A DNA stretch of 64,000 nucleotides, taken from contig CM043970.1 of assembly GCA_014529385.2 (NCBI GenBank), positions 67,666,567 through 67,730,566 on the forward strand. Direction: 5' to 3'. The notes beneath the pieces were generated by a model that saw only the letters and a program-made list of their open reading frames with translations, did not search any database and had not been told where the DNA came from. The translations under genes and the position numbers were made by a program. The number at the start of each line of letters is the position of its first letter. Position 1 is the stretch's first letter. This DNA comes from Adiantum capillus-veneris (Eukaryota; Streptophyta; Polypodiopsida; Polypodiales; Pteridaceae). This document shows, piece by piece, positions 1 through 10,838 of the stretch.

Positions 1-216
1 CGTAAGAAATTGTTGTTTTGGGCAAAATGCACTGGTCCATCAACATTGGCGGCTTGTAGGGACCAAGGGATGAGAGAAATTACAAGTTTCTCATTTTTTC
101 CATATGTAGTAGTTATTGAACTATAAGCTCATGAAAGGATTTTTCAAAATGAGTGGATCTAATATGGTTTTGGAAATTTTTCCCAAAACCCTGAAAGGAC
201 ACTTTTATGTTCTGTT

Positions 217-853
217 AGGTTACCATTCTAGTGTTAATGAAGTCATTGAATATCTGCTAGAGGAATTCATGGTTATACGTAGAAAATCTGCTCCATATCA
301 TCCACAGGCAAATGGACAAGCTGAGGCCACAAATAAAACATTATTCACGGTTCTCACTAAAATTGTATCAGAATCAAGGACAACAGACTAAGATCAGCAG
401 CCACACTCAACACTATGGGCATACAGGGTAGCTTACAAAACATCAATAGGAACGACACCGTACAACATGGTGTTTGGCCTAAATGCTATATTACCCATAG
501 AGTTTTTAATTCCAACTCTATGAGTAGCGAAACGCTTAGAATGGACAGGGCATGAGCTCTCTTCAAGAATAGATGATCTTGAAAAGCTAGATGAACTTCG
601 CTTGAGAGCTGTAGCTTCGATCTATGCTAAAAAGAGAAGACAAAAGGAGTTTTTTGACAAGCATGTGTGCACGAAAGAGTTCAAAACAGGTGATTATGTA
701 CTTGTTTATACCTTGAAGCAACATGCCAAGAAACTTAAAAAGCGAGGGATGGGACCCTTTGTGATTAGTGACCTATCACAAAGCGGAGCTGTCAAGCTTA
801 CTACATTAGCAGGAGAACAAATGCCAAATTGGATTAGTGGGTGTCAATTATAA
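217..853 (+). pseudogene. Integrase C-terminal half (Ty3/gypsy), broken
   Basis: This is the end of the integrase catalytic core and its C-terminal domain. The core is recognisable from the YHPQANGQAE block, whose Glu is the third residue of the D,D-35-E triad, followed by an ALWAYR-like block and a TPYNMVFG block. The C-terminal part has the KTGDYVL and GPFVISDL strands typical of gypsy integrases. The first two catalytic Asp residues lie upstream and are not seen. In-frame stops at 389-391, near 521 and at 851-853 break the frame, and the same frame continues into the next feature. It would integrate the cDNA in a nuclear complex if it were intact; here it is dead. Confidence 0.8.
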
Positions 854-880
854 AAATATCATTTACCACTAACACAGGAT

Positions 881-1576
881 ATGCTTCAACAAATCCATCA
901 AGAAAAACAACGAATGAAGGAGAAACAGAGGGTATGGGAAGAAGCCCAAGCAGAAGCAAAAGAACGTATTGCCAAAAAACGGCTTCTGCGACAACAACAA
1001 CAATGTGGATCACCGTTGCGAATCAATGCCATTCGACTAACGAATTTTGATGAAGACACAGGGGAGCCAATAATTGCAGTCAAAGTGGGTAGCAATCAAG
1101 TTGCATCGACGGCATTGCTTGATTCTGGAGCTCAAGCAAATTTGATCTCTTGCACATTATACAAACAGCTCAAGCCCACAGGTCAACTTCATCCTACTCC
1201 ACAAGTGCTGGAAAGTAGTGCCTCACATTCACTGAAAACATTGGGTTGGACTATATTGCATGTACAAATACACCAATATATTTACCCACACACGTTTTAT
1301 GTGGTTGAGGATGAAAGCACACAACACCCCATGTTGTTGGGACAACCTTGGCAAAAAGAGTACAATGTGCAGATAGATTGGAATGCGAATGTAGTCAAAA
1401 TTCAGCATGCACAAGAACAACAGGTGGTAGACTTTGCTCAGCAACCCCGGAATAATCAGCTGCCAGCAATGCAATCACTGGATAAAGAGCCAAAAGGAAG
1501 GGTGCCACTAAAGAACAACATGATACCCACTAAAAAGCAAACAGTGAACTGCCAACCATGCTCCCTACATGCATAA
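881..1576 (+). pseudogene. Charged coil plus retropepsin-like domain downstream of integrase
   Basis: The first 50 residues are rich in Lys, Glu, Gln and Arg (EKQRMKEKQRVWEEAQAEAK) and probably form a helix. A retropepsin-like fold follows. The active-site strand reads ALLDSGAQANLI with D-S-G-A at 1121-1132. About 72 residues later the second signature LLGQPW lies at 1334-1351. This spacing and the pair of motifs fit a retroviral-type aspartic protease monomer. Canonical gypsy elements place protease before RT; here it lies after integrase and in the same frame as the integrase fragment, separated only by one stop codon. The same arrangement occurs in elements A and B. The frame ends at a TAA at 1574-1576. 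Confidence 0.7.
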
Positions 1577-2027
1577 GAAGTCACCTACCGCAGTGAAAAG
1601 ATCAAGGTTACCAACACAAGAAAAACAAGTATGGGTTCGGAAGGATAGAAATGACATGGCAGACAAACCACAATACAACAGAAGAATTCAACAGAAACAG
1701 ATAGTTCAACCTACAAAAACCAGCAAGGCAAAGCTACACATGGAAATCAAAAGAGATAAGGTCTACGGCCAATTCCGCCACAAAAATTCTCTCCAAGGAG
1801 ACAACTACGGCCATATCGACAGTAGCGGCAAACCACACGACTTTTGTAAGAAAAACGATCCAACAGAGAGCGGTAGAGTTACAACTTTTACTTGCAAAGA
1901 AACTCCGCCCACCAAATCAACAACAAACAGGAAACCTCGACGGCGAATGCCAATAAGCATCTTGCTTATACCCATCTCTTGCACAGCATTAATTTTTTCA
2001 TGCATTGACCGAGTATGCATTATATAG
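1569..2027 (+). pseudogene. Possible pol C-terminal tail, basic, unrecognised
   Basis: An open stretch of about 150 codons in another frame from the protease-like domain, rich in Lys, Arg, Thr and Asn, with a hydrophobic run near its end. The residues KQVWVRK resemble the Trp-rich basic tail that follows the protease-like domain in elements A and B. It may therefore be the continuation of pol after a frameshift near 1570. I do not recognise a domain. It could equally be an accidental open frame. Confidence 0.3.
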
Positions 2028-2126
2028 GGCCACATTACACGGCGAAGCATTAGCACAATTTTTTCAACCCATGCACGGCACATACACCGATGTGATACCT
2101 TGTTGTCCGGGAGGACTCCGGCTAGG

Positions 2127-2138
2127 AGGGGGGGAGGC
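2127..2138 (+). other. Polypurine-tract-like sequence after pol
   Basis: GGAGGGGGGGAGG-type purine run about 100-550 bases beyond the end of pol. In LTR retrotransposons such a tract primes plus-strand DNA and normally abuts the 3' LTR. The next bases do not start with TG, so no LTR boundary can be called. Elements A and B have a similar tract at the same relative place, behind pol but far from the 3' LTR. Confidence 0.4.
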
Positions 2139-2199
2139 ATTCTCAAATGCGGACCCAATGGCAGAAAGAGCAAAAAAGGGCATGTTTTTCGACTACTTT

Positions 2200-3703
2200 T
2201 AAAGGTTGTTGTTTGATTGCAAAATTTTCTGGACTAACCCAAGTACATATGCCCTTATACAGCAGGAATCTACAAGTATTTGGGGCCAAACGCCAAGTCA
2301 AACCCCTAGGTGTGTGTATATAAGTTAAAATAGCCATTTTTGGGACAAAATATTGGAAAAACGGAGAAATCCCGTCATAAAAATGTGAGTGTATATAATA
2401 TTTTGTGGTGATGCTTTTGATTTAGTATGATTTTTTGGAATTTTCTGGGTTTGATTTGCTATTTTCCTTTTAATTTTGCTAATTTTCGACAGAAAAACTT
2501 AAAAAATACAAAAGGCAGGTGAAAGACGGTCGTAATGAAAAACAAAAAATATGGGGATGATCAGTGACTATAGGACAACCTATGGTACAATGGGGGTGCA
2601 GTTATGAGACTAGAGCGGAAAGCGTGTTTTGGCTAGATTTTGACCGAAACGTTAAATTTCTTGTAAACTGAGCAAATGGAGTCCAAATCAAGAAATTTTT
2701 GAGCCTAAACCGCATCTCGCAAGAAGTTGGGAGCACATGTCAAATTTCATGAAAAGTGGTTCGGGGACCCTTTAAGCTCATTTCCACTATTGACCTTTGA
2801 GAGAGAGCTCCTGCCACCTAGAGCGAACGAAACTTCCAGCAGCTTCTACGACACGCACAACTACCCGACAGGCTTCAGACATGAGAGGTAGGCTCACCAC
2901 CTTGAGCTTTTCGCGCATGTTTGTCGTTTTGTCATGAAAACTAGTGTAGGGTTCACACAGAAAGCGGGCAGTAGAGACCTACAAGTAGAAGTGGCCACCT
3001 AACGGCTAACCCAAAAGCAATGAGACTTCATCGGCAGCTTACCTTAGCATAGGAGACCACTCTTGGGTGCTCAAAGGCAGTAGATAACCATCGGGAAAAA
3101 CCCTAATTCTTAGATCCCCGCAAGAGGCCACCAAATGGGAAATCGGCGGAGAGGCGCCCAAATGCTACCAAAATTCATGGGTAGGAGCATCTCGACATGC
3201 TCGACAAGTCTATGTAGCCCACATGACCAAAAGGTGACCCGAAGCGGCACTAAACTTCAGAAACGGCATCAGACACACAAAGCGTCAAATAGCTCTCGCC
3301 GCCAAACCGCATGTCCGTTTGCCACCAAACTTCACGAGCGGCTTTCCTAGACCATCAACAACCAAGTCCTATGGTGGTAGACCACCACAAGTCATCGAGA
3401 CATGTCAACGCAACCACGGGTGCTTCCAAAGCGACAAATTGCCAAACGGAGCTCCGGTGAAGCCAAAGTCGACAAAACATACGACAAGGATCCCCAAGGG
3501 ATCGGGAAGCTATGGAGACCGACATCGAGAAATTTCATCGCCGAAAAGCACTCCAAAAGTCAGAAAACGGCTCGGAGGCTTTGAAATCCACACAGGGAGT
3601 TACTTTCTATCTATTTGACCTTTTTGTTGAAATAAGGCTTAAAAGGGACTCAGGGGGACTAAGGACAGGCACTAGTAGCACCTTCAGTAAAAATTTCATC
3701 AGG
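2200..3703. other. Non-coding stretch, possibly 3' untranslated region of element 1
   Basis: No convincing coding region. Short open frames here lack motifs and composition bias. Phrases such as 'caagtttcatcacatttgg' recur in loosely similar form both here and in the 285-bp repeat units that follow, so the region may hold older, decayed units of the same array. Confidence 0.4.
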
Positions 3704-4581
3704 AGACATCCTACGTGTAGGATGTCTCAAGGCCATTTCTGGGCACCAACCCCAACATCTCTCATCACACAAAGTTTCTGAATAGCCTTTACATGCTAGC
3801 TACCAAGTTTCATCACATTTGGACAAAAATTGACCTCATATGCACCAAAAAACGCAAAGTTAGGGCATAGAGGTAATAATGGGCCATAGACCTACCAAAA
3901 CTTGTCCAAATCACATGAAACTGCACAATACATTCATCGGCACATTGCCAACCAATCTGTGTGGTCACATGCAAAAAATGTTGAAATAGACATCCTACGC
4001 GTAGGATGTCTAAATGACATTTTTGGCCTACAGAGGGTGTTTTTCAATTCCAGATCTATTCATATCACCTTCAAGAGCACATATATCAAGTTTCAAGCCA
4101 TTCTAATCATTTTTGACTCCCAACACCTCCAAGATACACTTTTTGATCCCAAAAACACTACACATGTTCATACCAACACCAATTCTTGTCCAAATCAACA
4201 TCCAAGAGCAGGGCCATATTCCACAGGCCAAGAGCTACCCACAGAACAAATCTCAAGCTATTTTGATGAAATAGACATCCTACGCGTAGGATGTCTCCAT
4301 CTCAATTTTGACCTTCTATGCAAGAAATGACATCATGAGAGCCATTACCATGGTGCAAGGAGCTCATATATCAAATTTCAACCCATTTGAATATCTTTTG
4401 CCACCTATTGAGGACATCTTACCCAATTTGTGAGCCTAAAGCCTGAATCTGCCCAAAAATGCACTTTTTGATGCCCAAACCCATTTCCAATCACATAGCC
4501 ATGTTCAACAGGTCAATGACCACCAACATGCCAAGTTTCACCAAAAACTGATGAAAAAGACATCCTACGCGTAGGATGTCT
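3704..4581. repeat. Array of a 24-bp perfect palindrome at 284-285-bp period
   Basis: Four copies of a 24-bp palindrome lie at 3704-3727, 3988-4011, 4273-4296 and 4558-4581. The half site is AGACATCCTACG followed directly by its reverse complement; copy 1 has one changed centre base. Start-to-start distances are 284, 285 and 285. The bases between the palindromes are strongly diverged between units, though phrases such as 'catatatcaagtttcaa' and 'cactttttgat' recur at similar offsets. The palindrome is thus far better conserved than the unit that carries it. Tandem arrays are known in the 3' untranslated regions of some plant Tat-type gypsy elements, but the conserved palindrome is not something I can match to a known satellite. 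Confidence 0.85.
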
Positions 4582-4744
4582 AAATGATAAATTTTGGCCA
4601 GAATTATACTGTGAGCACATGCAGGGTTTCCCAAGTTCCTTTTAAGTTTTATTTTCAATTTTCAAGTCATTTGGATAGTTAAAACTCAGTTTCTCAGCTG
4701 ATGGAAAAAATGCTAACTTCGGACTACTGAGTGCAACAAGATCT

Positions 4745-6589
4745 ATGGCAGCCGCAAAATCACCTGCAAAGAAGAAGTGGATGACCATAAAAGACTATTT
4801 GGAAGAAGTGGAGCCGTTTGTCATCCTAGAAGGAACTCTAAAGCCAACCAACACGTGGATTCAAGAGGACTTGCTAGAGTCTAATGATCTGAAAATCTAC
4901 CAAGGCGTGTTCAAAGATACAGAAGGAAATGTAATAGAGCTACCCATGCTACCTCGGGAGCTTGATGAGTTTGTCAGAAGCAAGATGGCAGAGTACCTAG
5001 AGAAAATAGATCTCCATAACTATTTTGAAGCTATGCCAGCTGGAATTGACATAAAAAGAGTATGGGAATTTGTGACTACAATCAAAGAAGATGGAGTGGC
5101 CAGAGTTATGGATCTACAAGGCAAGCCGGACACTGTGATTATAATCACAGAGAAAGTAGTGGCAGCTGCACTAGACCTCTCCAACAAAGGGGATAGTGTA
5201 ACCAAAAGAAGAGATGAAGTAAAGGTGTACTCTGAAAAGAAAAGCAACTACACCTTTGAATACATTGCAAACCCTAAAGTGGCAATCATGAGCCAGCTTT
5301 ACAACCAGTATTTCCACATGTGTACAAAGCGGCCACAGAAGTACCAAATGCCGCTTGGAGAAATTGCCACAACCTTCACCTGGGCAATGTAGAAGACCAA
5401 GCCGAAGGTGATCAACTATGATGCCTATATCCATGATAATCTGGTGAAGATGGGCAACAAGAACCCCACCTACATTGTGCCAGGTGAGATGATCATGAAA
5501 GTGGTTTATGGGGCATTGCACGCCAAGGGAAGATGGCTTGACCCTCCATCACAAAATGACTGGCTAAGGTTCAAGGAAGATAAAGAGGATGAACCGCCCA
5601 AAGCACCCAGGGTAGCAACATGTTTGAAGCGCCGATTAAAGACCGTGCAAGAGGAGCACCCAGAGTTGAAGAAAGGAAAGAAGGAATCTGTACAAGTGCC
5701 GATCAAAGAGACAAAATCACAGAAAGCGGCATGGCTAGAGAGGCTAATGGAAAGCTTCAGAGCCGAAAGAGCCCTCAAGGGAGATTTAAGCGAGCTATGG
5801 AAGCCATCACTGGAAACCATGTCGGGATCATCTCGAAGGGTGCGCAGAGATTATATCAAAAATTTTGAGATCCTGGATGCTACGGCAGAAAATATCCCAA
5901 ATGTACCATTTACCGAAGCAGAAGTGGATGAAGTACGACGGAAACTGCTATAAGAGCAGGAAGGCCGAGAGAGAGAGAGAAAGACAAAGGCGGACAGGGA
6001 CTTCAAGAAAAAGCCGGCAACTCCACCGTCCAGCCCGGAGTCCAACCCACCGCCATCACCACCTCCTCGTAGCCCTCCACAAACTCAACAAAAGGAGGAG
6101 CTAGACAAATCTAAAGATCAAGAAGATTCAAGGCAAGAACAGAGCCAAGAGCAAGAGCAAAAAGAAGAAGCTAAGCCCAAAGATGAGCAGCCAGATCCAG
6201 ATGAAGCAAGGTTTAACACGTTTCTTGATCTACTAGCTGCGGGATATTCAAGAGAAGAGGCAGCCACAGTTGCATTTGACTTGGAAAGCACAGGGCCAAA
6301 AGAACAGATGCAGAGCCTGCGGTTAGTGGAGCTAAAAGAGATGGCCATTGATACAGTGGACCTGCAGCTACCCACCAATGATTGGGATGTGGTGATGACC
6401 AAGCCAACCGGGCTCAGGGCACAATCAATGGCCATGGAAAGTGAGGTTGACAATCTCAAAGCCAATGAAGTTTTTATCAAATCCTAAGTAGACACACTAC
6501 AAAGACAGAACCAAGGACATATAGAGAAAGAAGTAGAGGTGCAAGCCAGTATGGCAAAGGCATTGCAAAGAGTTCTGTGGAGCAGATGA
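4745..6589 (+). pseudogene. 615-codon coiled-coil/charged protein frame of unknown function, three stops
   Basis: One frame runs from an ATG at 4745 to a TGA at 6587-6589. It is broken only by TAG 5390-5392, TAA 5951-5953 and TAA 6485-6487, so it was coding until recently. Residues 1-30 are Lys-rich (KSPAKKKWMTIKDYLEE). Residues 30-260 look globular, with blocks such as VWEFVTTI and QGKPDTVIIITEKVV. Residues 400-480 are a Pro/Ser and then Glu/Gln/Lys-rich stretch, and the last 100 residues are likely coiled coil. The globular part resembles in layout the 'putative plant transposon protein' ORFs that accompany some gypsy elements, but this is a weak guess. It starts 160 bases after the last palindrome of the array. 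Its end coincides with the TG of the LTR-like segment at 6587, so it is probably truncated by that insertion. Confidence 0.6.
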
Positions 6590-6742
6590 TGTCAGGACAC
6601 CGGCAAGGCCGGACTAGACAAGGGCAAGGCCGGGCTAGGCAGTGTGGAAAGGGAGTCCAACTAGGGTAAAGGGCCAGGGGCAATGCTATATAGTGGGTGG
6701 TTGGGTGGTGGACTGCTAGGTTCTAGTTCCCCTTGTCTAACA
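6587..6742 (+). repeat. LTR-like end of element C (short)
   Basis: Starts TGATGTC and ends TCTAACA, immediately before a primer-binding site, which is what a 5' LTR would look like. It contains a repeated CGGCAAGGCCGG/GGCAAGGCCGGGC motif and a 'ctatatagtg' TATA-like piece. At 156 bp it would be short for gypsy LTRs. No second copy is in the window, so this call rests on the primer site and the TG/CA ends only. Confidence 0.4.
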
Positions 6743-6743
6743 T

Positions 6744-6755
6744 TGGTATTAGAGC
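6744..6755 (+). other. Primer-binding site, initiator-Met tRNA type
   Basis: TGGTATTAGAGC differs by one base from the standard plant TGGTATCAGAGC complementary to the 3' end of initiator tRNA-Met. It follows the LTR end by one base. Confidence 0.6.
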
Positions 6756-7567
6756 ATCTCTCCTGTGAGGAGGACGACAAGGCAAGCATGCCATGGGCAA
6801 CCCCCCTTGCAAGGAGGAGTTGCCGATGCGGACCTGCACCAAAACCGCCGCTCGCAAGCTCTCGGATGCGTGCCGGGCAGGGGAGGATTTTACGTCACTG
6901 GGCCGGAGCCCCTACCTCAACACAGAGGCGGCCATGACGATGGTGCTTACCTGTGCGCTGCTCTGAGCGGCCATAGCCGACTCTGGACGTTTTTTTTCCC
7001 ACTTATGGGTGCCCAACCCCCTTGGGGGTTAGTGGCCATACCCAAAATTTAACCATAAGGGGCGGTACCCATAGTAGGGTACCCCACCCCCTTACTCCAC
7101 GTGCAGATTCGGCAAGGCCGGAGAGGTGCGGTATAGCATCGACGAGGCTGGCACAAACTTCAAGCCAAATTCTTTGCGCATTACGCAGAAACTCAGAGAT
7201 TTAAAGAACACCATTCCAATGGAGTTCAAGTACAATTATTTGGTAAAATCAATTAACACTTTCAAGTCTAATTGATTCGGCTATCAAGAACTTGTGGAAT
7301 TCCATATACGGCGTACAATTCGAATCACTCTCCACGCGGATACTATCGATTTTGATAGAATTAGCAAGGCTAATTACACTTTACGAGTGCTCTCAATATC
7401 AGGTTTTTTTTTTGACTACTTGCACTGCACTGTGTCACCATGGATTCGGATATCAATATGACATTCGATTTTGAGAAAAGTATGCCTGATCCTACCAATG
7501 ATGGCCCGCGACCGGATCCTCTCAAGGAGAGTACCCGGACGCTACGGCAGGTGATGATATTTACGAA
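6756..7567 (+). other. Leader of element C, GC-rich, no gene
   Basis: Untranslated leader between the primer site and gag. It is clearly GC-richer than its surroundings up to about 7150 and then AT-rich. I see no motif beyond CGGCAAGGCCGG near 7112, which also occurs in the LTR-like end. Confidence 0.4.
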
Positions 7568-8383
7568 TTGCTCGATATTCAAGAATTTGGTGCACTTCAG
7601 ACACGCATGACAGTCATGGATGAAAATTTTAAAGCTTTAAATGAAAATGTTACTAAACTATCCACATTAGTAATTCAATTAATGCAACAGCAGTCCAAGA
7701 GTCCTGCTGACACGCACATGCATGAGCACGTTGCTACACAAGGGAAAGGCACTTCTAATCTAGGGCAAGGCCCAAATGCTGATACGTTGCATACTCTCAC
7801 TGCAAAAGAGGTGGATGAATTGTTGAAAAACACCAAACCACCCCGATTTTTAAGGGAGAAGAGTGAGACCGCAATAAGGATGCAATGAATATCTTTCTCA
7901 GCAAGTGGGGATAGAATTCACGCCTTACGGCGTACTCCGAACGCAGTCAGAGCTCTGCAAATGAGCTTAACTCTGGAAGGCAAGGCCTACAAATGGTGGA
8001 TGTCTCTCAAGGAGAAAAACATCATACCACAGAGTTGGGCAGCTTTTGAAGCTATGTTTAGCAAAGAATTTTTGCCTACAAACGAGGCAGATCGGAATTG
8101 GATGGCTTGGGACACATGTTCCATGCGTCAATACCCATCACTACTTGAATATATCTCTCACTATCGGGATGCTATCCTCAAGTTGGAAGGCTTGGATACC
8201 TTTCAACAAGTACGGGGGTTCATACGAGGTCTGACACCCGAGCTTAAGAAGTATGTCAAGACCCAAGACCCTAAAACACTTGAGGAAGCCATATTGAAAG
8301 CACATATTCATGATGATCCAGATGAAAAGAAAACACATAATAGTCACGTGCCTGCTAATACACATGGTAATACACGCACTTAG
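7568..8383 (+). pseudogene. Gag of element C (Retrotrans_gag), broken
   Basis: This encodes the capsid-forming protein of a gypsy element. The N-terminal 100 residues have a coiled-coil look (ENFKALNENVTKLSTLVIQL) and lead into a stop at 7886-7888. The same frame resumes with LEGKAYKWWMSL, the central Retrotrans_gag signature, followed by MRQYPSLLEYISHYRDAI and FIRGLTPELKKYV. No intact CCHC knuckle is seen in the Lys-rich tail from 8384 to 8680, so the nucleocapsid part has degenerated. The start at 7568 is the first ATG in frame, but the true start may lie further up. Confidence 0.75.
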
Positions 8384-8688
8384 TATGGGTACAATAAAAG
8401 AAAGTTTTTAGTTGCCAATTCGGATGCATCTAAAAAACCCAAGGGGTCCAGGGGTCCTCTCTCTCATGAGGACTTTGATAAAGACAAGAAAGAAAAAAGG
8501 ATTGTCAAAAGGGAAAATCTGCTTCTCACGGCAAGGAGAAAGCAGGGGGAAAAAGGTCATGGCAAAAAGGGTTGTCCCAAGGGGAAATTTGCTGCTCAGG
8601 GCAAGGAGAAAGCAGTACACACGGTGCAGCTGCTGCCTCTTGAGTCTTCTTCACGATTCTCTACAGTGAAAGTAACACACACACTGAG

Positions 8689-9150
8689 GTGGTGCATGAA
8701 TGCTGTCTCACAGCTTCCATGTGGCAACCAACCTTTGGACCACATGAGTTAGTACGTATGCACGGATATCTGCAAGGGAACAAGGTGCGCATCTTGGTAG
8801 ACGACGGTGCTACTCACAATTTCATCAATTACGGATTGGTGAAAAAACTCAAATTGCCTCAAACTCCGAGTACCCACCACTACAAGGTAGCAATGATGAA
8901 TGGACATGATACCGAAATTTGGGATACTTAATGCCGAGCTGTTCCGTTGGAAGTACAAGGGTACTCCACATGCTTGGATTTTTAGGTTATGAACATGGAA
9001 AGGGCAGATGTGGTTCTTGGTAGGGAGTGGTTGCATAGCCTAGGACCATCACTGGAGTGTAGCTATGAGCACAACAACTTGATGCTTGAATCCCATGGTG
9101 CACATGTGTTGTTGTTAGGAGAAAAATATATACCCTCATCACCACTGATT
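8689..9150 (+). pseudogene. Retropepsin (RVP_2-type) of element C, broken
   Basis: This is the aspartic protease domain that would cut Gag-Pol. The active-site strand is RILVDDGATHNFIN, with D-D-G-A in place of the usual D-S-G-A. The second signature VVLGREWL follows after about 70 residues. A TAA at 8929-8931 and a TAG just before 8989 interrupt the frame. Here protease stands before RT, the canonical order, unlike the extra domain in elements 1, A and B. Confidence 0.75.
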
Positions 9151-9299
9151 TGTACCGCTGAGCTTACGCAGCTCGTTTCTGATAATGAAATATATCAGGT
9201 TTTCTTGTGTTACTCACTGTCTCATTTTGTTTCTAACATTGAATCTGTTGAACATTCCTCAACGCCCCATGCTTCTCGCTCACCTGTTCCACCAATTGC

Positions 9300-10280
9300 T
9301 AATTCTAAAGAAGCAAACGTTGCTAGTCAATTACAAAAATTATTAAAGGAATTTCAAGATGTATTTCCTAACGATTTGCCATCAGGATTATCGTTGGCAC
9401 GATCAATGCAGCATAGCATTGACGTGGCTGCAGGTTGCAAACCTGTTAGTAAACCACCCTATCGTATGAGTTATTCAGAAGCTGTTGACGTGGAATGTCA
9501 GCTTGCTGACTACCTTAGCAGAGGGTTTATACATCATGGGCTTCACCTATCCTATTAGTGAAGAAAAAAGACGGTAGTATGCGCATGTGCATAGACTACC
9601 GTGGCTTTAATGCGGTTACAGTTAAGAACAAATACCCATTGCCCAGAGTATATGAGTTGTTTGACAAACTCACTCATGCTTGGATTTTTACGAAAATAGA
9701 CTTGCGATCAGGATATCACCAAGTCCGTATTCGACTTGCCAATATACCCAAAACTGCATTCCGAACATGGTTTGGACACTATGAGTTCTTGGTGATGCCC
9801 TTCGAGTTAACCAATGCGCCCGCAACATTCATGACACTTATGGATAGTGTCTTGAAGCTATATTTGGGCAAATTTGTCATTGTTTTCCTCGATGACATCC
9901 TAGTCTATAGTGCTTCTAAAGAAGAACACTTACAACATCTCAGGCAGGTGTTTGAGTTGTTACGCACAAACATATTATATGCCAAGGAATCTAAATGTGA
10001 TTTTCTAAAAGACAAAGTTCACTATTTAGGGCATGTAATTTCAGCTAATGGGCTATATATGGATCAATCCAAAGTGGATACCATCCGGCAATGGCCTTCT
10101 CCTAAAAATTTGGAAGAATTACAGATTTTTTTGGGATTTGCAGGTTTTTACCGAAGGTTCGTTAAAAACTATGCTAAAATTGCTGTTCCCATGACGGATC
10201 AATTAAAAGGCAAAGGCAAAGCTTTTCAGTGTGGGGATCCGCTCAACAACACAGTTTCGATATGCTCAAGGATGCATTAG
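9300..10280 (+). pseudogene. Reverse transcriptase of element C, one frameshift
   Basis: The connecting segment FQDVFPNDLPSGL lies in the upstream frame, which ends at 9558. RT continues in the next frame from [17 protein letters not shown] through [20 protein letters not shown]-like [10 protein letters not shown] and the catalytic FLDDILVYS box to the connection [16 protein letters not shown]. All catalytic Asp residues are present in this copy. The frameshift near 9555 separates the finger region from the palm. The domain would copy the element RNA into DNA inside virus-like particles. Confidence 0.85.
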
Positions 10281-10324
10281 CTACAGCTTCTATACTGGCT
10301 ATTGTAGATCCTTTGAAACCATTT

Positions 10325-10690
10325 GTTTAGTGACCGTGCTATTGGAGCAGTCCTGTTACAAGACGGACGACCGATTGCATTTGAAAGCAAGAAGCTTGAT
10401 GCAGCTCAGCAGAACTATTCTGCTTAGGAACGTGAACTCTATGCAATAGTGTCTGCCTTAAAAACATGGCGGCATTATTTGTATGGTGCTCAATTTGAGA
10501 TTGTGTTTGACCATGAAAGCATTAAATGGTTTACACAACAAACGGATTTGAAGGGTCGAAAAGCCAAGTGGACCGAGATTCTTCAGGAATATGACGCCAA
10601 GCTAAGGTATCGCAAAGGCCGATACAATGTCGTGGCGGAATCTCTAAGTCGAATGCCAGAGATCAAAAACCACGACTTTACCTCAAATCA
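10325..10690 (+). pseudogene. RNase H of element C, broken
   Basis: Follows RT. The first third (AIGAVLLQDGRPIAFESKKL) lies in one frame and contains a TAG-type stop just before ERELYAIV. The rest, from 10449, reads through WRHYLYGAQFEIVFDHESIKW and ends at a NVVAESLSRMPE block, where gypsy elements usually have NVVADALSR. The coding sequence then dissolves; the integrase zinc-binding domain expected next is absent. Confidence 0.8.
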
Positions 10691-10838
10691 AAGCAATCAG
10701 ATAGCTCCTCAGTGGAGGCATCAGAATATGGAGAGGAGGAATGGGAACACACCCAAAAACACAACCAATATGCCTCTTTATAGCCCAAGGCACTTGATGC
10801 ACCTACACCCATCTCCTCTCATATTCATCTTCAAATGA

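Larger units (their letters stand above)
1..2200 (+). mobile_element. Element 1: 3' part of a decayed Ty3/gypsy retrotransposon
   Basis: The segment carries the end of a gypsy-type pol. It has the C-terminal half of integrase, a charged helical linker, a retropepsin-like domain and a basic tail, followed by a purine-rich tract at 2127-2138. The 5' part of the element lies outside the window. From 116 to 1576 a single frame is interrupted only by three or so stop codons, so decay is moderate. The order integrase then protease-like domain matches that of elements A and B further along, although the sequence is clearly diverged from them. No LTR boundary could be fixed, so the right edge given here is approximate. 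Confidence 0.75.
6587..10838 (+). mobile_element. Element C: truncated Ty3/gypsy element lacking integrase
   Basis: A short LTR-like end (6587-6742) and an initiator-Met-type primer site (6744-6755) are followed by a leader. Then come gag (7568-8383), protease (8689-9150), RT (9300-10280) and RNase H (10325-10690), all on the plus strand. The order and the motifs ([25 protein letters not shown]) are of the gypsy type and resemble chromoviruses more than elements A and B. After the RNase H the sequence changes to AT/CA-rich non-coding DNA. Neither integrase nor a second LTR was found, so the element is 3'-truncated. Frameshifts and stops break every domain. Confidence 0.7.

Noticed and set aside
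3704-4581. CRISPR-like array (regular repeats with variable spacers)
   Set aside because: Repeats are perfect palindromes 285 bp apart in a plant genome; the spacing, the lack of cas genes and the related intervening sequence point to a tandem array.
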